From the NCBI GenBank assembly GCA_021796055.1, contig JAJYOS010000320.1, forward strand, positions 1-7,272: a stretch of DNA of 7,272 nt. Reading direction: 5' to 3'. The number at the start of each line of letters is the position of its first letter. The first letter of the stretch is position 1. Positions 1-6,711 of the stretch are shown one piece after another. The translations under genes and the position numbers were made by a program. The notes under the pieces are model-generated. The model saw only the letters and a program-made list of their open reading frames with translations, was not told the DNA's origin and did not search any database. The DNA is from Bacteroidota bacterium (GTDB lineage Bacteria; Bacteroidota; Kryptoniia; Kryptoniales; JAKASW01).

Positions 1-603
1 GTGGACAATACGATGGGATTCTCACCCCTCCAGGGATTGGTCATGAGTACAAGATGCGGGGATTTGGATCCGGCACTCATCCTGAAGTTGATCGCGTATT
101 CCGGAGGAAACTACTCGAAGGTAAATGACCTCCTCAACAAGAAGAGCGGCGTCCTGGGCATGTCAAGCATTTCATCGGATATTAGGGATGTTGTCTCTCG
201 CGCGACGAAGACTGACGATGAGAGATCCCAGATGACGCTCGATGTCTACCTATGGCGAATAAGAAAATACATGGGAGCGTATCTGACGGTGGTGGGACAT
301 GCGGACGCCATAGTCTTCACTGATACTATAGGCGAGTCCGTTCCGTACGTCCGGGAAGCCGTCTGCAGAAATTTGGAATTCTTCGGGGTAAAACTCGACG
401 AGTGGAAGAATAAGAAAGTCTCACAATTCCCGACTGACATTGCGGCGAAGGACAGCCGGGTACGCATAATTGTTGTAAAGACGAATGAAGAGCTGGCAAT
501 CGCTAAGAACTCCTACGAGCTTTTTGTCTCGCAGGAACGTGATTCATCGGGTTCTGAGGAAGGAGAAAGTTTAGATGAGCAGGTTGATTGTATTAATTCC
601 TGA
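1..603 (+). CDS. ackA: Acetate kinase, C-terminal half (5' end outside window)
   Basis: Acetate kinase is a cytoplasmic ASKHA-fold enzyme that interconverts acetate + ATP with acetyl phosphate + ADP, normally paired with phosphotransacetylase in acetate overflow or fermentation. The visible 200 codons begin inside the protein: VDNTMGFSPLQGL corresponds to the family's VDTSMGFTPLEGL, so the GTG at base 1 is an internal valine and about half the enzyme lies upstream. Visible family signatures are MSTRCGDLDP (the conserved active-site Arg at visible residue 18), NKKSGVLG, the helix with DVYLWRIRKYMGAY, DAIVFTDTIGESVPYVRE (adenosine-site segment, GIGEN-like) and KTNEELAIA (conserved Glu near the C-terminus). 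All expected C-terminal catalytic residues are present, so it should be active. The protein continues about 25 residues past the usual end with a Ser/Glu/Asp-rich tail, and this tail region encodes the Shine-Dalgarno and start of the next gene. Identification is secure; substrate preference (acetate versus propionate) cannot be read from this half. Confidence 0.93.
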   Translation: MDNTMGFSPLQGLVMSTRCGDLDPALILKLIAYSGGNYSKVNDLLNKKSGVLGMSSISSDIRDVVSRATKTDDERSQMTLDVYLWRIRKYMGAYLTVVGHADAIVFTDTIGESVPYVREAVCRNLEFFGVKLDEWKNKKVSQFPTDIAAKDSRVRIIVVKTNEELAIAKNSYELFVSQERDSSGSEEGESLDEQVDCINS

Positions 604-1675
604 AGGTTATTTCATAGAGTACCATGTCTATTCTGTCGAGTCAGACTCGGTGGCGACGGACGGTCACGCCACAAAACCATGGGAAGCCTGCAGTTTAGAG
701 TGGACGGGAAAGATTAGGTTCAGAGGCGAGGGCCTGTCACTGGAAGAGCTTCGCAAGCTTATAGGAAAATATTCCCCCGAGGCAATTGCCGTACGAATTC
801 TATACGGCGGTGAGGAATTCAAGAGAACGCAGATTTATGACAGGTCGATACTCGAACGACTCGAATCGCTTGCGGCGCGGTCCCCGTTACACATTCCCCC
901 CTCGGTCAGATTGCTTAAGGCGCTGGAGCGAATCGTTCCCACGCCGGAGATTTACCTTTTCTTTGAAACCGCGTTCTTCGCCAACCTGCCGCTCGGCGAA
1001 AGAACTTACGCCATCGATGGGAATCTCTCTGAAGCCTACGGCGAAGGTCTTGGGGACATTCGACGTTATGGCTATCACGGACTGTTCCACGGCGCGCTTG
1101 CCGGCAAAATCAAGGAGAGAGGAATCGATGCGAGAAAAATATTGTCGATATGTCTCGAGCCGATTCCGGAGGTGGCGGGTATCTATGACGGGAAGCCGGT
1201 GACTGTCTCGGGCGGATCCACTCCACTCGAGGGGCTGCCTGGTAACTCGACCTGTGGAGAACTCGATCCTGGGATTATTCTGCTCCTCGAGGAGAAAAAG
1301 AAATGGGGCCCCGAGAGGATTAACGAGATGCTCTCCAGGAAAAGTGGGGTCACGGCCCTCGTTGGCAGAAACGCGACCATAGCTGAAGTGCTCCGCGGAG
1401 GGAGAGATTTTGAAAAGGCGAGCGACTTGCTTGAGTACAGAATTCTCCTGAGCTGCGGAGCGGCGATGAGCGTCATGGGCGGGTTCGATACTGTCGCGTT
1501 CTCGGGGAGATATGTCGAAGCGGCAGATAGACTTGCAGGACGCCTTATCCCGAAATTAATCGGAGCATCTTCCGCGCCATTCCATCCAGCGCTCTTCTTT
1601 ATGCAGGATACGCTCGACCGACTGATAGCGGAAAGCTACTGTCGCTCTAGGCTTGCGACGACGATGACTTTCTGA
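575..1675 (+). CDS. Acetate kinase-like protein with degenerate active site (probable pseudoenzyme)
   Basis: This 366-residue protein is a diverged acetate kinase paralogue, slightly shorter than the usual ~400. Family landmarks run in order: LIVLIPEG at the N-terminus (replacing VLVINAGSSS), VRILYGGEEF at 73-82 (family HRVVHGGE), SPLHIPP at 103-109, FFETAFFANLP at 129-139 (FDTAFHQTMP), RRYGYHGLFH at 163-172, GKPVTVSGGSTPLEGLPG at 206-223, CGELDPGI at 227-234 and LSRKSGVTAL at 253-262. Retained are the active-site Arg (R74), His (H106) and His (H168). By eye alignment the metal/phosphate-site Asn near the N-terminus is P9 and its Ser partners are Y12 and I14, the catalytic Asp is E131, the HLGNG nucleotide loop reads L194-E-P-I-P198, the second active-site Arg is T226, GIGEN reads R312-Y-V-E-A, and the TNEEL motif is absent. 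The reading frame is clean, with a good AAGGAG (560-565) nine bases before ATG 575 inside the upstream gene, so co-expression and translational coupling are likely. I infer a non-catalytic partner or regulator of acetate kinase, or an enzyme with changed chemistry; the function is unknown. Confidence 0.85.
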   Translation: MSRLIVLIPEGYFIEYHVYSVESDSVATDGHATKPWEACSLEWTGKIRFRGEGLSLEELRKLIGKYSPEAIAVRILYGGEEFKRTQIYDRSILERLESLAARSPLHIPPSVRLLKALERIVPTPEIYLFFETAFFANLPLGERTYAIDGNLSEAYGEGLGDIRRYGYHGLFHGALAGKIKERGIDARKILSICLEPIPEVAGIYDGKPVTVSGGSTPLEGLPGNSTCGELDPGIILLLEEKKKWGPERINEMLSRKSGVTALVGRNATIAEVLRGGRDFEKASDLLEYRILLSCGAAMSVMGGFDTVAFSGRYVEAADRLAGRLIPKLIGASSAPFHPALFFMQDTLDRLIAESYCRSRLATTMTF

Positions 1676-1713
1676 TTCCATTTCCCGCGTTGAGGCCACA
1701 GAGGCATTAAGCT

Positions 1714-2184
1714 GTGTCACCATGTCCGGACAGGGATAGGGAGGGAATAGTCGAGTCCTTCGATGTCGAATGGCTTCTCAGGAACTTATTCGCCGCCGAT
1801 AGCGTCACTATATTCATGATATTCATGAGAGACGGGAAACGAATGTCAGCGGACAGTCGAAGAAGCATCGGCGGCTACGTTCTGGTGATTTATTTTGTAG
1901 TGGTCGGCTCATTCCAGCTTGGGCGGTTCGGCTCACTTCCTTTCGAAAGCGTGAATCGCCAGCCTGAGTTAAACCCGTTTTCATGCGCACTCATTCTGGC
2001 ACCGAGAGCGCACACATGCCCCGCGCAGCTCTTCGCTCAAACCGCCGTAAGCCCCGCTGTAGTTACCGTGAGTCTTTTTGTACCCAATCCTTACACAGTT
2101 CTTCCGGATGCCGAAAGCTTCTCTGAGCAGTCAAGTCCAGTCTCATCCTACGCAGGACGCGCACCTCCTTTCTATTGCCTTTAA
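1714..2184 (+). CDS. Hypothetical small membrane protein, RAPP-tail type
   Basis: This open frame has 156 codons from GTG 1714, with a weak GAGG at 1701-1704. An internal ATG at 1843 (M44) would give a 113-residue protein that begins MSADSRRSIGG and leads directly into a hydrophobic stretch, YVLVIYFVVVGSF at about 55-67, which resembles a signal anchor; this later start is more plausible biologically. After the membrane segment come HTC (100-102), AQLFAQTAV, a second moderately hydrophobic stretch (VVTVSLFVPNPYTVL) and a tail ending GRAPPFYCL. The arrangement of an N-terminal membrane segment, a His/Cys pair and a C-terminal RAPPF recalls short uncharacterised proteins of Bacteroidota and DUF2946-like proteins, but this is resemblance from memory and not a demonstrated match. 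The frame's codon choice resembles its neighbours. It fills a region that otherwise has no gene, and it could be a chance frame. Confidence 0.42.
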   Translation: MSPCPDRDREGIVESFDVEWLLRNLFAADSVTIFMIFMRDGKRMSADSRRSIGGYVLVIYFVVVGSFQLGRFGSLPFESVNRQPELNPFSCALILAPRAHTCPAQLFAQTAVSPAVVTVSLFVPNPYTVLPDAESFSEQSSPVSSYAGRAPPFYCL

Positions 2185-2201
2185 TTCATCGTAGTTACAA
2201 T
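2175..2201 (+). promoter_or_regulatory. Candidate sigma70-like promoter for the propeller gene
   Basis: TTGCCT (2175-2180) and TACAAT (2196-2201) match the -35 and -10 consensus at 4/6 and 5/6 positions, with a short 15-base spacer. Transcription would begin near 2208, leaving a leader of about 60 bases before GTG 2269. The -35 element overlaps the stop of the preceding hypothetical frame. A small hairpin (CACGT, loop GGCA, ACGTG; 2217-2230) would lie in the leader. The match is by eye, and if the organism is a Bacteroidota member its housekeeping promoters may look different. Confidence 0.25.
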
Positions 2202-2268
2202 CGGCTTACCACTATCCACGTGGCAACGTGCCGCCATATCCTTCAAGACAATTCTCAAGGAGAAAAAA

Positions 2269-3717
2269 GTGTTTACACGAATTTTCATGACATTGGTCAT
2301 AATGGCCGTTCTGCAATTTGCGCCGGCATTTGCTCAAAACAGGAGCGACAATTCCGTCGAGGCTGAATTTCCTGATCAATATTTTCCCCAGAACCAGCCG
2401 GAAGTAAATTACATGAAATACTTTCCCTCCGTCTGGACTACATATTCCTCCAATCCAGGTCGGAATGCAGACTTCCCTCTGACTAAAGACGTTCCGGAAA
2501 TCTTGCGTGCGGGAGTCAAGTGGGAGTTCGCAGGCGCGGGTGCACTTCCTCTAGAGGGCGCACCACTGAACAACAGCATCATCACTACCGCTTACGGTGT
2601 CGGCATGCCCGTGGGTGCTTCGGTCGTCGCGGGGATCGCATACATCGGGAGCGATAACGGTTACACGTACGCGCTGAACGCGCTTACTGGGAAGTTAATC
2701 TGGGCTCATTACGGATGGAACATGAATATGAGCAATCCGATCGTCGTCGATGGACGCGTGTTCGTCTCGACCGGTAGTGCTTATTTCAACTACGCGAATA
2801 CCATGTTGTACGTCCAGGGGAAGCGCCCGACTCGCGGCCCTGGGCTCAATTCGCTTTACGCTCTTGACGCGAGGACGGGGAAGAAGCTCTGGGTCTATCA
2901 CTTCGCGGGCGAGGCGATGCCGACCGCGGCATACGAAGACGGTTATCTATACATCGGCACAGGCGACGGGCACGTCTACAAGCTGAACGCGGCGACCGGG
3001 AAGCCGAAATGGATTTCAGACATCGTTTCGTTTGTAAGCATGTCTTCGCCGGTTCTTGGCGGGAATTACCTTTTTGTCGGCGGTACCCACCCGAATTTCT
3101 TCTATGCCCTCGATAAGAGGACCGGCAAAGTGGTCTGGAGGATGACTCTACCTAAGCTGGTGGCCACAGGCATGGGAGATTGCACACCGGCTTATTCGGA
3201 TGGCATCGTGGTACAGCAAGCGACCGTGCAAAGCGGCGATCCACGAATGCCTGTTGCGAATGTTTTACTCGCGCTCGATGCCGCGTCCGGGAGAGTTGTA
3301 TGGAAGAAAGAGTTTTCCCAAGGGGTGATTCCACCGGCGATGAAGACGGCAACTCCGATGATTGCTGACGGCAATGTTTTTGAGGGAAGTCCGGTGACCG
3401 GAAATTACTACGCGCTCGACCTGAAGAATGGCCGCGAGCTATGGAAAGTTCACCTCGGCGCACAGATCCGCGCCGGTGCGGTGCTGGATAAAGGAATCCT
3501 TTACGTTCCATACAAGTCTGGTGACATTGCGGCCATAGAGGCTTCGAACGGCTCTCTTCTTGCGAACAAGCATATCGGAGGAGCCTTCGGTCCATCCTCG
3601 CCTGTCGTAGTAGGCGGGACCCTTTATGTCTCAAATATATATGGCTGGCTTATGGCCATGCCGATTTCGGAGATTCTGCCCGAAGAGAAAATTGCGGCCG
3701 AGCCATCCATGCATTGA
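2269..3717 (+). CDS. Exported PQQ-type beta-propeller repeat protein
   Basis: This 482-residue protein is predicted to fold as a PQQ-like beta-propeller. A signal peptide is clear: MFTRIF, a hydrophobic core LVIMAVLQF, then APAFA with cleavage after A22. No cysteine sits at the cleavage site, so it is not a lipoprotein of the BamB kind. Seven copies of the tryptophan-docking motif (pattern ALDxxTGKxxW) lie at residues 134-145, 197-208, 237-248, 279-290, 334-345, 381-392 and 421-432; the first six are well formed and the seventh ends in Ala instead of Trp. A Tyr/Asn-rich region before residue 115 would form or close the first blade. It has a single cysteine (C305), so no CxxCH haem site and no vicinal disulfide typical of quinohaemoprotein or methanol dehydrogenases. 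The GTG start is supported by AAGGAG at 2257-2262, six bases upstream. It may be a periplasmic or secreted dehydrogenase-like or scaffold protein; cofactor and substrate are not determinable. It is apparently monocistronic, followed by a hairpin. Confidence 0.88.
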   Translation: MFTRIFMTLVIMAVLQFAPAFAQNRSDNSVEAEFPDQYFPQNQPEVNYMKYFPSVWTTYSSNPGRNADFPLTKDVPEILRAGVKWEFAGAGALPLEGAPLNNSIITTAYGVGMPVGASVVAGIAYIGSDNGYTYALNALTGKLIWAHYGWNMNMSNPIVVDGRVFVSTGSAYFNYANTMLYVQGKRPTRGPGLNSLYALDARTGKKLWVYHFAGEAMPTAAYEDGYLYIGTGDGHVYKLNAATGKPKWISDIVSFVSMSSPVLGGNYLFVGGTHPNFFYALDKRTGKVVWRMTLPKLVATGMGDCTPAYSDGIVVQQATVQSGDPRMPVANVLLALDAASGRVVWKKEFSQGVIPPAMKTATPMIADGNVFEGSPVTGNYYALDLKNGRELWKVHLGAQIRAGAVLDKGILYVPYKSGDIAAIEASNGSLLANKHIGGAFGPSSPVVVGGTLYVSNIYGWLMAMPISEILPEEKIAAEPSMH

Positions 3718-3729
3718 TAGGGTCATGAA

Positions 3730-3760
3730 CTGTCGGGCGGAATTCAATTCCGTCCGACGG
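3730..3760 (+). terminator. Strong hairpin after the propeller gene, probable terminator
   Basis: GTCGGGCGGAATT (3732-3744) pairs with AATTCCGTCCGAC (3746-3758) along 13 positions with a single G-U wobble; flanking bases 3730-3731 and 3759-3760 can extend the stem. Only a few loop bases remain (TTCAA). It begins about 12 bases after the TGA/TAG stops at 3715-3720 region, the place expected for a transcription terminator. No clear T-run follows (the next bases read CGATTTGAAA), so it may instead protect the 3' end or act with Rho. Because it is nearly palindromic it would also form on the opposite strand. Confidence 0.55.
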
Positions 3761-3932
3761 CGATTTGAAACGAATGCTGAATCTTAATTTCGCAGGGAAC
3801 CGTGCGGCAGAATGCTGTTGTTTGGTATTTAACCTTCTTCCGGAATCAGATCGCCGCCTGACCGAGATTTTAGAATGCGCTGAAAATTCCGAAGTATCAT
3901 TGTAGAATACTGTATCGAAAAAGACATGAACA

Positions 3933-3960
3933 TTTACGGAGCTGCACAATAGTTTATGAT
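3933..3960 (+). promoter_or_regulatory. Candidate promoter for the hybrid histidine kinase
   Basis: TTTACG (3933-3938) and TATGAT (3955-3960) match the sigma70 -35 and -10 consensus at 4/6 and 5/6 positions with a 16-base spacer. Transcription would start around 3967, leaving a leader of about 45 bases before ATG 4012. This is the best such pair I see in the 294-base gap, which otherwise holds only the hairpin near its left end. The call is by eye. Confidence 0.33.
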
Positions 3961-4011
3961 GATGAGCGATTCAACAGGCCTTCTATTAATTCGGCAGGAC
4001 GAACCTTTTAG

Positions 4012-6516
4012 ATGAATATGAATTTGCCATTCAAGCCTGCCACTGTGGGCGATCCTAAGACGGGCTCACTCGCGTGGGACTTCTACTACTATATTTGGCT
4101 ATCGACCGGTGCTTTGACGCTGCTTTGGGCAGCACTCACGATTGTTCATCCGGCTAATTCTATCGTGTGGATGACTTTCTTCCTTCCCATGACAGCTGCG
4201 TTTTGTGTCGGTCTTAAGATGAACTCAAGCGGAAGAACAAGGCCCGCAATTATTCTTCTACTCATAACTGCGTGGGGAGTTTTGACGCTTGTCGGTGTTC
4301 TTTATTCAAACCGGATACCTCTCGACAACAATCGATACCTTTTGGTTGTCGTTACGGCGGGACTTCTTTTCGGAAAGCGGGCTGGATATTTTGCGGCAGC
4401 TGTTTGTGCCGTGACGGAAATTATCTTTGCGCTTCTAATCAGGGACGGATTAATCCATTCCTTATCGAGAGGACTTTCGTTGGGCATGCTCCTGCCGCAT
4501 ATCTTCTTCCTTTTTTTGGCGGCGTCGGTCTCGATTTTTGCGACTCGGCGGGTGCGACTGGCACTGCGGGTGGCGGAAGAACAGCGCGACGATATGCGAA
4601 GGTCCGAAGAATTCGCGCAAGAAAACGAATCGCGTTACATCTCATTCATTGATGCCTCACCGGACGCGATAGTGATCCACGCTCGCGCGAGATTCCTGCA
4701 TCTTAACCCGGCTTCATTGAAGTTGCTGAAGGCTGATTCATCGGAGCAGCTTCTTGGGAAGTCAATAATGACATTTGTTCATCCCGATTCGCGAGAACTC
4801 GTTTCGACTCTCCTGGCAAAACCTGGTGAAGAAGGAATTTCGTCGCGGCCCACCGAAGGGAAGTTACTGAAACTTGACGGGTCAGTTGCATTTGTCGAAA
4901 TATCCAGCATGCCGGTTGTTTTCAGAGGCGAGTCCGCGGTTCAGACGATCGTGAAAGATGTAACACAACTGCGGGAGCTGCGGGAAGAGATTCATCTTCG
5001 CATTACGGCACTGAACTCGGCAGGGAACGCTGTTATCATTACTGACAGGGAGGGCAACATAGTCTGGGCGAACCCGGCCTTCGAGGCGCTAAGCGGTTAC
5101 TCGCTCGATGAGGTAACCGGCAAGAGCCCAAAAGAGCTGGTGAGCTCAGGAAAGCAAAAGCTGACTTTCTACAAGGACATGTGGGATTCGATTCTATCCG
5201 GGAACGTTTGGCACGGAGAGCTCGTGAACAGACGCAAAGACGGATCTCTCTATGACGAGTCAATGACCATCACTCCGGTGCGAAACGATCGCGGGGAGAT
5301 CACGAACTTCGTCGCCGTCAAGCAGGACATTACTGCTCGCAAGCTTTTGGAGGAACAGCTTCTCCAATCCAAGAAGCTTGAGGCAATCGGGCAGCTCGCT
5401 GGCGGAGTGGCGCACGATTACAACAACATCCTGAATGTCGTGGTGGGTTATAGCGACCTCTTGAGACGAAAACTCACGGATGACGATCCTGCCAGGAAGC
5501 CGATAGAATCCATACTTGCCGCGGCTAAGCGCGGAGCCGACCTGACCAGGCAACTCCTCGCCTTCGCAAGGAAAGATATTGTCTCTCCCAAAGTAATAAA
5601 CATAAACTCTTCCATCGACTCGATAGTAAATATGTTGCATAGAATTATCGGAGAGAAGATCCGGCTGGTCTTTGTTCCTGAAAGCGGGCTCTGGAACGTG
5701 AAGATTGATCCGACTCAGTTTGACCAGATTGTCGTTAACCTGGTGACTAACGCTAAAGATGCGATCGAAGGCGAAGGGACGATTACCGTAAAAACTTTCA
5801 ATAGGAAGTTCACAAGAGAAGATATTCCTACAGGATTGCGCCTTGCTCCGGGTGAGTACGTTACCGTAGAATTTGAGGACGATGGCCGTGGGATGGACGA
5901 GAAGACTTTGAAGCGTCTCTTTGAACCTTTCTTCACTACTAAACCTAAAGGGCACGGCACGGGATTAGGGCTCTCGACGGTCTACGGAATTCTCAAGCAG
6001 AGCGGTGGTACTATCGAAGTGAAGAGCGAACTCGGGAAGGGAAGCGGTTTTACGGTTTACATCCCAAGATTCGTCGGCGCCGTTCAAAATGTTGAACTGC
6101 GTTCCGCCAATGAATCGATGCGGGGTACTGAGACCGTGCTTGTCGTTGAAGCCCAAGCCGATCTGTTGACTCTGATGAAGACATTTTTGGAGGAGTGCGG
6201 ATACAATGTCATCGCTTCTTCAAGCCCGGTCGACGCCGAAGTTCTGGTGGAGTCATATTCAGGAGAGATACATCTTCTGGTGACGAACGCAGTTATGCCG
6301 GAGATGAGCGGGAAGGATCTGAGCAAGAAGATTTCCAGACAGAGGGAAGGGCTGAAGACGCTTTTCATGTTTGAATACAGTTTAGATAGATTCGAAGAGG
6401 GATCGAACGGCGTCCGACCACTGGATTTCATTCAAAAGCCATTTGACCTCAATGAATTGGCTGTCAGAATTCGTCAGGTGCTGTCTCATAGAGGACGCAT
6501 CGTTTCTCTTAATTAA
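4012..6516 (+). CDS. Membrane-bound PAS hybrid sensor histidine kinase with degenerate receiver
   Basis: This 834-residue inner-membrane sensor kinase autophosphorylates on histidine in response to an unknown signal. Domains in order: about six hydrophobic helices (near 24-45, 51-69, 78-97, 109-121, 124-143, 157-178); a charged coiled linker (180-205); PAS 1 (about 206-320, ASPDAIVIH...FLHLNPAS); PAS 2 (about 326-444, ending VAVKQDITARK); HisKA (about 450-520) with GGVAHDYNN and phospho-acceptor H468; and HATPase with N-box N580 (VNLVTNAKDA), DDGRGM at 623-628, FEPFFTTK and GTGLGL at 649-654. All kinase motifs are intact. PAS 2 carries MW391, VW400 and LVNRRKDG (404-411), a pattern shared with the flavin-binding PAS of NifL. 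The C-terminal domain (about 707-830) is receiver-like but has N759 where the phospho-acceptor Asp should be (VTNAVMP), EA at 713-714 where two acidic residues are usual, and F787 in place of the switch Ser/Thr; only K809 (QKPF) remains. ATG 4012 has AGGA at 3996-3999 (12-base spacing); ATG 4018 is the alternative start. No partner regulator is adjacent, but one starts at 7220. Confidence 0.93.
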   Translation: MNMNLPFKPATVGDPKTGSLAWDFYYYIWLSTGALTLLWAALTIVHPANSIVWMTFFLPMTAAFCVGLKMNSSGRTRPAIILLLITAWGVLTLVGVLYSNRIPLDNNRYLLVVVTAGLLFGKRAGYFAAAVCAVTEIIFALLIRDGLIHSLSRGLSLGMLLPHIFFLFLAASVSIFATRRVRLALRVAEEQRDDMRRSEEFAQENESRYISFIDASPDAIVIHARARFLHLNPASLKLLKADSSEQLLGKSIMTFVHPDSRELVSTLLAKPGEEGISSRPTEGKLLKLDGSVAFVEISSMPVVFRGESAVQTIVKDVTQLRELREEIHLRITALNSAGNAVIITDREGNIVWANPAFEALSGYSLDEVTGKSPKELVSSGKQKLTFYKDMWDSILSGNVWHGELVNRRKDGSLYDESMTITPVRNDRGEITNFVAVKQDITARKLLEEQLLQSKKLEAIGQLAGGVAHDYNNILNVVVGYSDLLRRKLTDDDPARKPIESILAAAKRGADLTRQLLAFARKDIVSPKVININSSIDSIVNMLHRIIGEKIRLVFVPESGLWNVKIDPTQFDQIVVNLVTNAKDAIEGEGTITVKTFNRKFTREDIPTGLRLAPGEYVTVEFEDDGRGMDEKTLKRLFEPFFTTKPKGHGTGLGLSTVYGILKQSGGTIEVKSELGKGSGFTVYIPRFVGAVQNVELRSANESMRGTETVLVVEAQADLLTLMKTFLEECGYNVIASSSPVDAEVLVESYSGEIHLLVTNAVMPEMSGKDLSKKISRQREGLKTLFMFEYSLDRFEEGSNGVRPLDFIQKPFDLNELAVRIRQVLSHRGRIVSLN

Positions 6517-6711
6517 TCTACTAGGGGCCTGATGCGGCGATGTCATCTTTGCCAATTCACGAATAGGATCGGAGCTCAACACCGTCACACGTCGCGTGGA
6601 TCCCGTAGCTCCTGCATGGAAGTGTCGGTAGTGTTATCGAAATAGGAACCTCGTCCTTGGCAATCCTGTTAACTCAAAAGTAGTACTCATTCAGCATGTT
6701 CACGGGAGCAT
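6517..6711. other. Gene-free stretch downstream of the kinase
   Basis: These 195 bases carry no frame with a plausible start, ribosome site and protein-like composition on either strand. There is a weak inverted pair GAGCT (6572-6576) and AGCTC around 6607-6611 enclosing a small CACG/CGTG stem, but neither is convincing as the terminator of the kinase gene. No tRNA cloverleaf or repeat was seen. Confidence 0.5.

Noticed and set aside
1..3. GTG at base 1 as the start codon of a short protein
   Set aside because: Alignment to acetate kinase shows this Val-Asp is internal (VDTSMGF region); the gene continues upstream of the window.
786..1202. 138-codon plus-strand frame inside the acetate kinase-like gene
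   Set aside because: Out of frame with a clear family protein and strongly Arg/Ser-rich; a shadow.
2217..2230. CACGT/ACGTG hairpin as a regulatory operator
   Set aside because: Only five pairs and no second copy; too weak to call more than a possible leader hairpin.
2175..2366. 63-codon frame across the start of the propeller gene
   Set aside because: It overlaps the signal-peptide region in another frame, has no ribosome site and no protein-like pattern.
3152..3634. 160-codon minus-strand open frame
   Set aside because: It lies opposite the propeller gene and its translation is Arg/Ser/His-rich low-quality sequence typical of antisense shadows.
3650..3949. 99-codon minus-strand frame in the gap before the kinase
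   Set aside because: It overlaps the propeller end and the palindrome; no ribosome site and no recognisable protein features.
5260..5955. Long 231-codon open frame on the minus strand
   Set aside because: It is antisense to the HisKA/HATPase core of the kinase, whose motifs are unmistakable; the antisense translation has no recognisable domain.
6084..6431. 115-codon minus-strand frame
   Set aside because: Antisense to the receiver-like domain of the kinase; Ser/Thr-rich shadow.
6572..6611. Terminator of the kinase gene
   Set aside because: The inverted pair is five bases with a long interval and no T-run, so I do not call it.
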